From an uncultured Bacteroides sp. (lineage in GTDB: Bacteria; Bacteroidota; Bacteroidia; Bacteroidales; Bacteroidaceae): a DNA stretch of 23,221 nucleotides. This document shows, piece after piece, positions 1 to 8,441 of the stretch. The translations under genes and the position numbers were made by a program. The notes under the pieces were generated by a model. That model did no database searches. It was not told where the DNA came from and worked only from the letters and a program-made list of their open reading frames with translations. How positions within the stretch are numbered: position 1 is the first letter of the stretch; each line of letters begins with the position of its first letter. The stretch spans positions 1 through 23,221 of the forward strand of contig NZ_CABUHK010000084.1 in assembly GCF_902491285.1 (NCBI RefSeq). The letters run 5' to 3'.

Positions 1-1799
1 AAAAGCAATTACGCAGTTCGTTTAGTACACAAGGCCGTCGGATGGCGGGAGCCCGCGCGTTATGGGCAGCCAACGGCATGAAGAAAGAACAGATGGGCAA
101 GCCCATTATCGCTATCGTCAATTCGTTCACGCAGTTTGTGCCGGGACATGTGCACCTGCATGAAATCGGTCAGTTGGTGAAGGCTGAGATTGAAAAGCTG
201 GGATGCTTCGCTGCGGAATTCAATACAATCGCCATCGACGACGGCATCGCCATGGGGCACGATGGAATGCTTTACTCGCTTCCTTCGCGCGACATCATTG
301 CCGATAGTGTAGAATATATGGTCAACGCACATAAGGCGGACGCGATGGTGTGTATCAGCAACTGCGATAAGATCACTCCGGGAATGTTGATGGCATCCAT
401 GCGCCTGAATATCCCTACCGTATTTGTATCGGGCGGACCGATGGAAGCGGGAGAGTGGAACGGCCAGCACCTCGACTTGATTGACGCCATGATTAAATCC
501 GCCGACCGGAGCGTAAGTGACGAAGAAGTGGCCAATATCGAGCAGAACGCCTGTCCTACCTGCGGATGTTGTTCCGGCATGTTCACCGCCAACTCCATGA
601 ACTGCCTGAATGAAGCTATCGGACTGGCTCTTCCCGGAAACGGAACCATCGTAGCTACTCACGAAAATCGTACGCAACTCTTCAAAGATGCTGCCAAGCT
701 GATTGTAGAGAATGCAATGAAATATTATAATGAGGGAGACGAAAGTGTACTCCCTCGCAGCATCGCTACCCGCGAGGCCTTCCTGAATGCAATGACACTC
801 GATATCGCGATGGGCGGTTCCACCAATACGGTGCTCCATCTGCTGGCTATTGCCCACGAAGCGGAAGTGGATTTTAAGATGGATGATATTGACATGCTTT
901 CCCGCAAAACTCCCTGCCTCTGCAAGGTAGCTCCGAATACACAGAAATACCATATCCAAGATGTAAACCGTGCCGGTGGTATTATCGCTATTATGCACGA
1001 ACTGGCAAAAGCCGGACTTGTTGATACGTCTGTTCGCCGCGTAGACGGAATGTCCCTGGCGGAAGCTATCAACGAAAACTCAATCACCAGCCCGAATGTC
1101 AGCGAGAAAGCCATCAAGAAATATTCGAGCGCAGCCGCCAACAAATTCAACCTTGTACTCGGCTCACAGGGCATGTACTATAAGGAATTGGACAAAGATC
1201 GTGCGGCCGGATGCATCCGCGACCTGGAACACGCTTACAGCAGGGACGGCGGACTGGCAGTGCTGAAAGGCAACATCGCCCAAGATGGTTGTGTAGTAAA
1301 GACAGCAGGCGTAGACGAAAGTATTTGGAAGTTTACCGGCCCTGCCAAAGTTTTTGATTCGCAAGAAGCAGCTTGTGAAGGCATCCTCGGCGGTCGAGTC
1401 GTCAGTGGCGACGTCGTCGTCATCACGCACGAAGGTCCGAAGGGTGGTCCGGGTATGCAGGAAATGCTTTATCCTACCTCTTATATAAAATCCCGCCATC
1501 TCGGGAAAGAATGTGCCTTGATTACCGACGGACGTTTCAGCGGTGGAACTTCCGGCTTGAGTATCGGACATATTTCGCCCGAAGCGGCAGCAGGGGGTAA
1601 TATCGGAAAGATTGTTGATGGAGATATTATTGAAATCGATATTCCCGCCCGGACGATTAACGTGCGATTAACGGATGAAGAACTGGCTGCCCGCCCGATG
1701 GCACCTGTCACTCGCGACCGTTACGTGCCGAAGAGTCTGAGGGCATATGCCAGTATGGTCAGTTCCGCCGATAAGGGAGCAGTGAGAATAATCGATTGA
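1..1799 (+). CDS. ilvD: Dihydroxy-acid dehydratase IlvD (5' end cut by window)
   Basis: Dehydrates 2,3-dihydroxy-isovalerate and 2,3-dihydroxy-3-methylvalerate to the 2-keto acids, the third common step of valine and isoleucine synthesis, in the cytoplasm. The reading frame is open from base 3 and encodes [13 protein letters not shown] before the first ATG at 42. That matches the N-terminus of E. coli-type IlvD, so the true start lies about two codons upstream of the window and the full protein should be about 600 aa. Family marks seen are [11 protein letters not shown], the Fe-S loop [10 protein letters not shown], a Cys-rich [18 protein letters not shown] segment, [10 protein letters not shown], and [14 protein letters not shown] near the C-terminus. 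The likeness to E. coli IlvD suggests an oxygen-labile [4Fe-4S] enzyme, fitting an anaerobe. First visible gene of the ilv operon; ilvB follows after 27 nt. The promoter is not in view. Confidence 0.97.
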   Translation, partial: KQLRSSFSTQGRRMAGARALWAANGMKKEQMGKPIIAIVNSFTQFVPGHVHLHEIGQLVKAEIEKLGCFAAEFNTIAIDDGIAMGHDGMLYSLPSRDIIADSVEYMVNAHKADAMVCISNCDKITPGMLMASMRLNIPTVFVSGGPMEAGEWNGQHLDLIDAMIKSADRSVSDEEVANIEQNACPTCGCCSGMFTANSMNCLNEAIGLALPGNGTIVATHENRTQLFKDAAKLIVENAMKYYNEGDESVLPRSIATREAFLNAMTLDIAMGGSTNTVLHLLAIAHEAEVDFKMDDIDMLSRKTPCLCKVAPNTQKYHIQDVNRAGGIIAIMHELAKAGLVDTSVRRVDGMSLAEAINENSITSPNVSEKAIKKYSSAAANKFNLVLGSQGMYYKELDKDRAAGCIRDLEHAYSRDGGLAVLKGNIAQDGCVVKTAGVDESIWKFTGPAKVFDSQEAACEGILGGRVVSGDVVVITHEGPKGGPGMQEMLYPTSYIKSRHLGKECALITDGRFSGGTSGLSIGHISPEAAAGGNIGKIVDGDIIEIDIPARTINVRLTDEELAARPMAPVTRDRYVPKSLRAYASMVSSADKGAVRIID

Positions 1800-1826
1800 T
1801 ACACATCTTTCAATATCAAAAAAAGA

Positions 1827-3524
1827 ATGAGTAAAGACTTAATAACAGGTGCAGAGGCGTTGATGCGCTCCTTGGAACATCAGGGAGTAAACACCATCTT
1901 CGGATACCCCGGTGGTTCTATCATGCCGGTGTTTGATGCCTTATTTGACCATAAGGATACATTGAACCACATCTTGGTTCGTCACGAACAGGGAGCTGCC
2001 CATGCGGCACAAGGTTATGCCCGCGTATCGGGTGAAGTAGGTGTTTGTCTGGTTACAAGCGGCCCCGGTGCTACCAATACGATTACAGGTATTGCGGACG
2101 CAATGATAGACAGTACGCCTATCGTGGTGATTGCCGGACAAGTAGGAACTGCTTTCCTCGGAACGGATGCGTTTCAGGAAGTCGATTTGGTAGGTATCAC
2201 GCAGCCAATCGCTAAATGGAGTTATCAGATTCGTCGGGCGGAAGATGTAGCCTGGGCTGTAGCGCGTGCGTTCTATATTGCCCGTAGTGGTCGTCCTGGC
2301 CCGGTAGTGCTGGATTTTGCCAAGAATGCGCAAGTGGAGAAAACGAAATACGAACCGACGAAACTGGACTTTATCCGCAGCTACGTCCCCGTGCCCGATA
2401 CGGACGAGGACGCTGTAAAAGCGGCTGCCGAACTGATAAATAATGCCGAACGTCCGCTTGTACTGGTGGGACAGGGCGTTGAGTTGGGTAATGCGCAAAG
2501 CGAATTGCGTGCTTTCATCGAAAAGGCGGACATGCCTGCGGGTTGCACATTGCTCGGTCTTTCGGCTTTGCCGACGGAACACCCATTGAATAAGGGGATG
2601 TTGGGGATGCACGGCAACTTGGGGCCGAACATCAACACCAACAAATGCGATGTCCTGATTGCTGTCGGCATGCGTTTCGATGATCGTGTGACAGGCAACC
2701 TCGCTACCTATGCCAAACAGGCAAAAGTAATCCACTTCGACATTGACCCTGCGGAAGTAAACAAGAATGTGAAAGTAGATGTGGCCGTCTTGGGAGACTG
2801 CAAGCATACATTGGCATCCGTAACGGAACTTCTGAAGAAGAACACCCATACTGAATGGATAGACAGTTTCAAGGAATATGAGAAAGTTGAAGAAGAGAAA
2901 GTAATACGCCCCGAACTTCATCCTGCCACGGATTCTCTGAGCATGGGCGAAGTGGCACGTGCAGTAAGTGACGCAACCCGCCACGAAGCTGTCCTGGTGA
3001 CGGACGTAGGTCAAAACCAAATGATTTCCGCACGCTACTTTAAATATACGAAAGAACGCAGCATCATCACTTCCGGCGGACTCGGAACCATGGGCTTCGG
3101 TCTTCCTGCCGCTATCGGTGCAACTTTCGGCGCACCGGAACGTACCGTATGCGCATTTATGGGCGATGGCGGACTCCAGATGAATATCCAGGAGTTGGGA
3201 ACTATTATGGAACGGAAAGCTCCGGTGAAAATTATCTGCTTGAACAACAACTTCCTCGGCAATGTACGCCAATGGCAAGCCATGTTCTTCAACCGCCGCT
3301 ATTCATTTACGCCGATGTTGAACCCGGACTACATGAAAATAGCTTCGGCCTATGACATTCCTTCCAAACGTGTCTTCACCCGGGAAGAACTGAAGGAGGC
3401 CATCGAGGAAATGCTGGCTACGGACGGCCCGTTCCTGCTTGAAGCCTGCGTGGTGGAAGAGGGCAATGTCTTGCCGATGACTCCCCCGGGTGGCTCGGTA
3501 AATCAAATGTTGCTGGAGTGCTAG
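1827..3524 (+). CDS. ilvB: Acetolactate synthase large (catalytic) subunit
   Basis: Condenses pyruvate with pyruvate or 2-ketobutyrate to acetolactate or acetohydroxybutyrate using thiamine diphosphate; first committed step of valine/isoleucine synthesis. At 565 aa it has the usual family length. The N-terminal TPP domain carries the activating Glu54 in RHEQGAAHAA. The central domain follows, and the C-terminal TPP/Mg motif starts with GDGG near residue 446 and ends with NNNFLGNVRQWQ near 475, the typical GDG-to-NN spacing. The ATG at 1827 opens MSKDLITGAEALMRSL, the normal family start. It lies 27 nt after ilvD without a clear Shine-Dalgarno, as is usual in Bacteroides. Its regulatory subunit is the next gene. 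Pyruvate oxidase-like paralogues share the fold, but the operon context makes the AHAS assignment secure. Confidence 0.97.
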   Translation: MSKDLITGAEALMRSLEHQGVNTIFGYPGGSIMPVFDALFDHKDTLNHILVRHEQGAAHAAQGYARVSGEVGVCLVTSGPGATNTITGIADAMIDSTPIVVIAGQVGTAFLGTDAFQEVDLVGITQPIAKWSYQIRRAEDVAWAVARAFYIARSGRPGPVVLDFAKNAQVEKTKYEPTKLDFIRSYVPVPDTDEDAVKAAAELINNAERPLVLVGQGVELGNAQSELRAFIEKADMPAGCTLLGLSALPTEHPLNKGMLGMHGNLGPNINTNKCDVLIAVGMRFDDRVTGNLATYAKQAKVIHFDIDPAEVNKNVKVDVAVLGDCKHTLASVTELLKKNTHTEWIDSFKEYEKVEEEKVIRPELHPATDSLSMGEVARAVSDATRHEAVLVTDVGQNQMISARYFKYTKERSIITSGGLGTMGFGLPAAIGATFGAPERTVCAFMGDGGLQMNIQELGTIMERKAPVKIICLNNNFLGNVRQWQAMFFNRRYSFTPMLNPDYMKIASAYDIPSKRVFTREELKEAIEEMLATDGPFLLEACVVEEGNVLPMTPPGGSVNQMLLEC

Positions 3525-3580
3525 GAGAAATAGAGAGTTGGGAACGGAGAGTTGAGAGTTCGCATTTAAAATTTAGAGTT
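3525..3580 (+). repeat. AGAGTT-rich spacer between ilvB and ilvN
   Basis: The spacer holds four copies of AGAGTT, starting at 3534, 3548, 3555 and 3575, the last one directly before the ilvN ATG. The copies sit in a purine-rich context with an AT-rich stretch (cgcatttaaaattta) between copies three and four. From memory, similar degenerate AGAGTTG/AGAATTA strings recur in front of genes in Bacteroides genomes, but I could not check this. An in-frame ATG at 3518 would translate through the repeat and add 21 residues that no IlvN needs, which argues for the start at 3581. Confidence 0.6.
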
Positions 3581-4144
3581 ATGAGTGATAAGACATTATA
3601 TACCATCATTGTTCATTCGGAGAATATCGCCGGATTGCTGAATCAGGTAACGGCTGTATTTACCCGTCGGCAGATAAATATTGAAAGCCTGAATGTATCC
3701 GCGTCGTCAATCAAAGGCGTACATAAATATACCATCACGGCTTGGACGGATAAGGATACGATAGAGAAGGTGGTGAAGCAGATAGAGAAGAAGATTGACG
3801 TTATCCAGGCTCACTACTTTACGGAAGATGAAATTTACTTCCATGAGATTGCCTTATATAAGGTATCTACCCCTGAGTTTCAAGAGACACCGGAAGCATC
3901 CAAAGTGATACGCAGGTATAACGCTCGCGTGGTAGAGGTGAATCCTGTATTCTCCATTGTCGAGAAGAACGGCATGAGTGAGGACATTACTTCACTTTAT
4001 GGTGAACTGAAGGCTTTGAATTGTGTTCTGCAGTTTGTGCGTTCGGGACGCGTGGCTATCACTACCAGTTGCTTCGAACGGGTGAACGAGTTTCTCGACG
4101 GGCGGGAAGCCGGCTATAACCAAAGTAAAAAACAACAGGAATAA
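3581..4144 (+). CDS. ilvN: Acetolactate synthase small (regulatory) subunit
   Basis: Binds and stimulates the IlvB catalytic subunit and usually confers valine feedback inhibition. The 187-aa protein starts MSDKTLYTIIVHSEN. An N-terminal ACT domain covers about residues 5-78 with the effector-site pattern NIAGLLNQVTAVFTRRQINI. A second ACT-like C-terminal domain (ALNCVLQFVRSGRVAI) covers about 80-165. The start at 3581 is chosen over an in-frame ATG at 3518 because the longer version would overlap ilvB and translate a repeat-rich spacer. The stop overlaps the start of the next gene by one base (TAATG), implying translational coupling to the thioesterase. Whether the protein really senses valine cannot be read from the sequence. 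Confidence 0.94.
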   Translation: MSDKTLYTIIVHSENIAGLLNQVTAVFTRRQINIESLNVSASSIKGVHKYTITAWTDKDTIEKVVKQIEKKIDVIQAHYFTEDEIYFHEIALYKVSTPEFQETPEASKVIRRYNARVVEVNPVFSIVEKNGMSEDITSLYGELKALNCVLQFVRSGRVAITTSCFERVNEFLDGREAGYNQSKKQQE

Positions 4145-4887
4145 TGAGCGAATCAAATAAAATAGGAACTTATAAGTTTGTTGCGGAACCGTTCCACGTC
4201 GACTTCAACGGACGCCTGACAATGGGCGTATTGGGCAACCATCTGCTGAATTGCGCAGGTTTCCATGCCAATGACCGTGGCTTCGGCATTGCGACGCTGA
4301 ACGAGGATAATTACACCTGGGTGCTTTCCCGCCTAGCTATTGAACTGGACGAAATGCCTTACCAATATGAAGACTTCTCGGTTCAGACGTGGGTGGAGAA
4401 CGTGTATCGCCTGTTCACCGACCGTAACTTTGCCGTTATCGACAAAGACGGCAAAAAGATAGGCTACGCCCGTTCGGTATGGGCTATGATTAACCTGAAT
4501 ACCCGCAAGCCCGCGGACTTGTTGACGCTGCACGGTGGAAGCATCGTAGACTATGTGTGCGATGAACCTTGTCCGATAGACAAGCCCTCTCGCATCAAGG
4601 TGACCAGTGACAAGCCGTTGGCTACGCTGACGGCAAAATACAGCGATATCGACATCAACGGTCATGTGAACAGTATCCGCTACATAGAACATATCCTCGA
4701 TTTGTTCCCGATAGAACTGTATAAGACCAAGCGTATCCACCGTTTTGAAATGGCGTATGTGGCGGAAAGTTATTTCGGAGATGAGCTCTCGTTCTTCTGT
4801 GACGAAGCCAATGAGAACGAGTTTCATGTCGAAGTGAAGAAGAATGGCAGTGAGGTAGTCTGCCGCTCGAAAGTAATATTTGAATAA
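4144..4887 (+). CDS. Acyl-ACP thioesterase (FatA/FatB-like double hotdog) inside the ilv operon
   Basis: Predicted to hydrolyse acyl-acyl-carrier-protein to free fatty acid in the cytoplasm. The 247-aa protein has two hotdog halves, about residues 8-130 and 155-247. The second half carries the plant-type catalytic signature DIDINGHVNS, giving Asp170, Asn172 and His174. Glu208 lies exactly 34 residues after the His, the same spacing as Asp281/Asn283/His285/Glu319 in plant FatB. The residue after it, Cys in plants, is Ser209 here. The Bacteroides thetaiotaomicron homologue has a deposited structure (PDB 2ESS, from memory). It sits between ilvN (1-bp overlap) and ilvC (64-nt gap), so it is very likely co-transcribed with branched-chain amino acid genes. 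Substrate chain length and any link to branched acyl chains are unknown. Confidence 0.93.
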   Translation: MSESNKIGTYKFVAEPFHVDFNGRLTMGVLGNHLLNCAGFHANDRGFGIATLNEDNYTWVLSRLAIELDEMPYQYEDFSVQTWVENVYRLFTDRNFAVIDKDGKKIGYARSVWAMINLNTRKPADLLTLHGGSIVDYVCDEPCPIDKPSRIKVTSDKPLATLTAKYSDIDINGHVNSIRYIEHILDLFPIELYKTKRIHRFEMAYVAESYFGDELSFFCDEANENEFHVEVKKNGSEVVCRSKVIFE

Positions 4888-4913
4888 ATAGGATATAGAA
4901 TCAATTAATAACG

Positions 4914-4929
4914 GATGGCATAAGCCATC
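4914..4929 (+). other. Small hairpin in the thioesterase-ilvC spacer
   Basis: A perfect 6-bp stem (gatggc/gccatc) with an ATAA tetraloop lies 22 nt before the ilvC start. No U-tract follows, so it is not a terminator. It could be an RNA processing or stability element separating ilvC expression from the upstream genes. That role is inferred only from position. Confidence 0.35.
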
Positions 4930-4951
4930 AAAACTAAAAACAAAAAAGAAA

Positions 4952-5995
4952 ATGGCACAGTTGAATTTTGGCGGAACTATTGAAACAGTAGTAATCCGTG
5001 ACGAATTTCCATTAGAAAAAGCTCGTGAAGTATTGAAAAATGAAACAATTGCTGTAATCGGTTATGGTGTGCAGGGCCCGGGGCAGGCACTGAACTTGCG
5101 TGATAACGGTTTCAATGTAATCGTTGGACAGCGTGAAGGAAAAACATACGATAAGGCAGTAGCAGACGGATGGGTTCCGGGTGAAACGTTGTTCGGAATC
5201 GAAGAAGCTTGCGAGAAAGGTACTATCGTTATGTGCCTGTTGTCTGACGCGGCAGTAATGTCTGTTTGGCCTACTATCAAGCCTTACCTGACTGCCGGAA
5301 AAGCTCTTTATTTCTCTCACGGTTTTGCTATCACCTGGAACGACCGTACAGGCGTAGTTCCTCCTGCTGATATCGACGTTATCATGGTTGCTCCTAAAGG
5401 TTCGGGTACTTCTTTGCGTACCATGTTTCTTGAAGGCCGTGGCTTGAACTCTTCTTACGCTATCTATCAGGATGCTACGGGCAAGGCTTACGAAAAGACA
5501 ATCGCACTGGGTATCGGTATCGGTTCAGGCTATCTGTTTGAAACTACTTTCCAACGTGAAGCTACTTCTGACCTGACAGGCGAACGCGGTTCATTGATGG
5601 GGGCTATTCAGGGGCTGTTGCTGGCACAGTATGAAGTATTGCGTGAAAACGGTCATTCTCCTTCCGAAGCTTTCAACGAAACTGTAGAAGAGCTGACTCA
5701 GTCATTGATGCCGCTTTTCGCAAAGAACGGTATGGACTGGATGTATGCAAACTGCTCTACTACTGCCCAACGTGGTGCTCTCGACTGGATGGGGCCTTTC
5801 CACGACGCTATCAAGCCGGTAGTTGAAAAGTTGTACCACAGTGTTAAGACTGGTAACGAAGCCCAGATTTCTATCGACTCCAACTCTAAGCCGGATTATC
5901 GTGAGAAACTGGAAGTGGAACTGAAAGAACTTCGCGAAAGCGAAATGTGGCAGACTGCTGTTACAGTACGCAAACTTCGTCCTGAGAATAATTAA
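4952..5995 (+). CDS. ilvC: Ketol-acid reductoisomerase, fungal-like type
   Basis: Isomerises and reduces acetolactate or acetohydroxybutyrate to the dihydroxy acid, with Mg2+ and NAD(P)H; second step of valine/isoleucine synthesis. The 347-aa protein has a Rossmann domain with GYGVQGPGQ at residues 37-45, a cofactor-selecting loop GQREGKTYDK at 59-68, VAPKGSG at 147-153, metal ligands in TSDLTGERG (Asp207, Glu211), and NETVEE and CSTTA in the knotted C-terminal domain. Long stretches (LRDNG, DGWVPG, EGRG.NSSYA, NGHSPSEAFNETVEE, NS.PDYREKLE, VRKLRPEN) match, from memory, yeast Ilv5 much better than the usual short bacterial enzyme. The leader is A-rich (aaaaacaaaaaagaaa) before the ATG. Last gene of the ilv operon; a strong terminator follows 25 nt downstream. 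Confidence 0.97.
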   Translation: MAQLNFGGTIETVVIRDEFPLEKAREVLKNETIAVIGYGVQGPGQALNLRDNGFNVIVGQREGKTYDKAVADGWVPGETLFGIEEACEKGTIVMCLLSDAAVMSVWPTIKPYLTAGKALYFSHGFAITWNDRTGVVPPADIDVIMVAPKGSGTSLRTMFLEGRGLNSSYAIYQDATGKAYEKTIALGIGIGSGYLFETTFQREATSDLTGERGSLMGAIQGLLLAQYEVLRENGHSPSEAFNETVEELTQSLMPLFAKNGMDWMYANCSTTAQRGALDWMGPFHDAIKPVVEKLYHSVKTGNEAQISIDSNSKPDYREKLEVELKELRESEMWQTAVTVRKLRPENN

Positions 5996-6020
5996 TCCGA
6001 CTGGATTATACAAGTTTTAT

Positions 6021-6055
6021 AAGAGGGGAGAACTTTGGGTTCTCCCTTTTCTTTT
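6021..6055 (+). terminator. Rho-independent terminator of the ilv operon
   Basis: A perfect 8-bp stem (gggagaac at 6026-6033, gttctccc at 6039-6046) with a 5-nt loop is extended by A-U and G-U pairs on both flanks and followed by ttttctttt. It starts 25 nt after the ilvC stop. Confidence 0.9.
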
Positions 6056-6056
6056 A

Positions 6057-6526
6057 CCCGATAATGAGCTGTTAATCTGTATTCTAGGGAAATAAAAGTT
6101 TTTTGGGAAAATATATGGCGGTTATAGGCGAAAAATGTAAGTTTATGTTTATCTTTGCGATATCAAACTGAAACAAATGATACCGTATGAGAAGTGTTTT
6201 GTTTATTTTTTAACTTTAGCCTGCATTCGCAGCATATTTTTGGATAGTTGTGTGATGATAAGTTTGGTTGATTAAAGATACTGATTATTCCAAGCCGGTA
6301 GACGGTTGTATTATTCCCTTTATAGTTTGATTTTTTCGGAACTCCATTGAAGAAAGATTCATGTGGATACTGATGATGGACTCTTTCGATATACATATGT
6401 TTTAATTTGCCGTAGCGGTAAATTGATGAGATAGAAATAATAGTACCTAAAATAATAAAATATTGTTTGTTTTGTTTGTGTTAATAAGGAATTTGGTTTC
6501 GTGAGAAAGTGGATTCTTAACCACTG
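6057..6526. other. AT-rich region without a convincing gene
   Basis: About 470 bases between two terminators. I find no protein family here. Visible items are a TAnnTTTG box at 6150-6157; a 32-codon frame MIPYEKCFVYFLTLAC..., 6177-6275, starting 20 nt after that box; and a 9-bp stem with a 3-nt loop at 6404-6424 (one G-U pair). There is also a TTGTTTG-rich patch near 6465-6480. A 77-codon frame on the - strand (6163-6396) looks like chance in AT-rich DNA. A transcript from the box could run to the bidirectional terminator at 6527-6558, so a small RNA or small protein of up to about 400 nt is possible but unproven. A decayed gene is the other option. Confidence 0.4.
6150..6157 (+). promoter_or_regulatory. 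Orphan TAnnTTTG promoter box
   Basis: TATCTTTG fits the Bacteroidetes -7 consensus exactly. No good -33 TTTG is found at the usual 19-21 nt distance; the nearest (6102-6105) is too far. It points into a stretch without a recognisable gene. Confidence 0.4.
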
Positions 6527-6558
6527 AAAAGAGGATTAATAAGTTAATCCTCTTTTTT
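6527..6558. terminator. Bidirectional terminator at the helicase 3' end
   Basis: A 13-bp perfect stem (6527-6539 with 6544-6556) and a 4-nt TAAG loop, with A-tract on one side and T-tract on the other, so it can act on both strands. The helicase stop codon and its last codons (KKED) lie inside the stem. Confidence 0.85.
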
Positions 6559-8433
6559 AATGAACGACATCAGTCTTTTGTAGAAAGGATGCTTGGTCAG
6601 AGTGGTTGCATCTCCCAGTATGACGAGCTTCATTCGTGCCCGGGTGATAGCCACGTTCATTCTTCGCAGGTCGTTCAGAAATCCTATCTGCCCTTCCTCA
6701 TTGGCGCGGACAAGACTGATGAAAATGACATCCCGCTCCTGCCCTTGAAAGCCATCTACCGTATTCACGGTGATGAGGCTGCGGAAAGGGCGCAGGAAAC
6801 TGCTTCCTTTGATTTTGCTTCTCAGATATTGCACCTGTGCCTTATAAGGTGAAATCAGCCCGAAATCAATCCGCTCTTCCAATATCCGTTCCTTGCCGAT
6901 TCGGTTGATATACGCTTCCAGTTCCTGTAAGAGTAGGTTTGCTTCCTCTTTGTTGATACGTCCGAAACTCTCGCCCACAAACTCTTCGTGGAAATCCATT
7001 TCCGAGGTATCTATCCAATTCATCGGTGTATCGAAATCTAGGATTCCCCTGTAGCGTACTTCGGGAGCTGCTTCCAGTTCACCGTGGTAGAACCAGTCGG
7101 AAGGGAACTGCATGATGGATTCGTGCATTCTGTATTGTACTTTCAGCAATGAGACGGCAGACGGTTTTTGTTGGACTACCTTTTCCATTAAGGTGCGTTC
7201 CAGTCCGCCGCGGGCAGCTTCTATGCATTTGATGGTAGGCGGAAGCTGGCAATGGTCGCCCGCGAGGATGACCCGGTCGGCTTTGCGGATGGCAATCCAG
7301 CAGGCAGCTTCGAGTGCCTGGGCGGCTTCGTCTATAAATAAGGTGGGAAACCGCCGTCCGTTGAGCAGGCGATGGTTGCTGCTCACCAAAGTAGAAGCAA
7401 TCACGCGGGCACTGTCGAAAAGGTCGGCATTGATGAGTATCTCCAGTTCCGTGGCGCGGTCACGCAGGCGGCTCATGCGGTTGCGCATACCTTCCCGTTC
7501 GGCGTAGTTTCCCCGGCGCATCCGGCCGTTCATTTCGCGGATAGACTTACGGATGCCCCATAACTCAGGATAAACCGGATGACTCTCGAACCGTCGTTCG
7601 TAAGTGGAAGACAACATTTTGTCGTTTACCCGCGTGGGATTGCCGATGCGGAGCACCGCCACACCCCGGTCTACCAGTTTCTCGCAAATCCAGTCGACGG
7701 CGGTATTACTCTGCGCGCAGACAAGCACCTGCGGTTCCCGGTGCAACGTTTCATAAATGGCTTCGACAAGCGTCGTCGTCTTTCCGGTTCCCGGCGGGCC
7801 GTGGACAATGGAGACGTCACGTGTGCAGAGCACCTTGTTGACAGCCGTTTCCTGCGTACTGTTCAGCCACGGGAAGCGTACCGGATATAGCTCACGAAAT
7901 CCGGGCTTCTGTGTTCCGAGCAATGTGTCGCGCAGTTCTGCCAACCGGTTGCCTTTGGCACGGATTACATCTTCCAACGCTTCGAACATAGCCCGATAAG
8001 ACGTCTCGTCGAAATAAAGCTGTACGCCAAGCAGTATATTGGGAGTTTGCAGCTCCGCCAAAGCCCCCGCTCCGGGCAGCACGACCACCATTCGCTCTTC
8101 ATCCGCGTAACTGACGGTAGCGACGAAGTTCATGTACTTCATTTTCCCCTCAAGCGACTGATGGAAAAAGCAGACGGGACGCCCGAACTCAAAAGAGTGC
8201 TCTATTTCTTTATTTTCGGTACGTGTAATATCTATTACAAGCTGATTCAGAGAATTGTAGTAACTTCGACCGGGAGAGACGGGATGCCAGCACAGACCGC
8301 GTTTCACTTTCCGGGCAATACCCATCGTTTCGGTCTGCCGCTTGAATTCCTCTTTCTCGTATTCGTACTCCATCCGTAGAAGGAGCTGTTGTTGCTGAAG
8401 GTCGGCTGTCGGACTTTTCGGATTATTATTCAT
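6544..8433 (-). CDS. Superfamily 1 UPF1/DNA2/IGHMBP2-like helicase
   Basis: ATP-dependent RNA/DNA helicase of the UPF1-like branch of SF1; the substrate in bacteria is not established. The 629-aa protein has Walker A GPPGTGKT at 212-219, Walker B DEAAQ at 368-372, motif III GDHCQLPP at 392-399, QYRMH at 433-437, VDGFQGQERD at 559-568 and motif VI RRMNVAITRAR at 590-600. An N-terminal region of about 190 aa resembles the OB-like domain in front of the helicase core. The insert between motifs Ia and II (about 285-335) is Arg/Glu-rich and probably helical, like the 1B stalk. The frame stays open to 8781, but that extension overlaps acnA and lies upstream of the promoter box at 8442-8449. The start MNNNPKSPTADL at 8433 is therefore preferred. 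Transcribed divergently from acnA. Confidence 0.92.
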   Translation of the reverse strand: MNNNPKSPTADLQQQQLLLRMEYEYEKEEFKRQTETMGIARKVKRGLCWHPVSPGRSYYNSLNQLVIDITRTENKEIEHSFEFGRPVCFFHQSLEGKMKYMNFVATVSYADEERMVVVLPGAGALAELQTPNILLGVQLYFDETSYRAMFEALEDVIRAKGNRLAELRDTLLGTQKPGFRELYPVRFPWLNSTQETAVNKVLCTRDVSIVHGPPGTGKTTTLVEAIYETLHREPQVLVCAQSNTAVDWICEKLVDRGVAVLRIGNPTRVNDKMLSSTYERRFESHPVYPELWGIRKSIREMNGRMRRGNYAEREGMRNRMSRLRDRATELEILINADLFDSARVIASTLVSSNHRLLNGRRFPTLFIDEAAQALEAACWIAIRKADRVILAGDHCQLPPTIKCIEAARGGLERTLMEKVVQQKPSAVSLLKVQYRMHESIMQFPSDWFYHGELEAAPEVRYRGILDFDTPMNWIDTSEMDFHEEFVGESFGRINKEEANLLLQELEAYINRIGKERILEERIDFGLISPYKAQVQYLRSKIKGSSFLRPFRSLITVNTVDGFQGQERDVIFISLVRANEEGQIGFLNDLRRMNVAITRARMKLVILGDATTLTKHPFYKRLMSFIKKED

Positions 8434-8441
8434 AATAGAGG

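Noticed and set aside
3518..3580. In-frame ATG giving IlvN 21 extra N-terminal residues
   Set aside because: It overlaps the end of ilvB and translates a repeat-rich spacer; the residues have no counterpart in IlvN proteins, and the ATG at 3581 starts the ACT domain normally.
4988..5995. Alternative thought that ilvC could be an unrelated Rossmann reductase because of its unusual loop
   Set aside because: Metal ligands, knotted C-terminal domain motifs and operon position all identify a ketol-acid reductoisomerase.
6163..6396. 77-codon frame on the - strand in the gap after ilvC
   Set aside because: No recognisable domain, no promoter box upstream, and unusual amino acid composition; likely a chance frame in AT-rich DNA.
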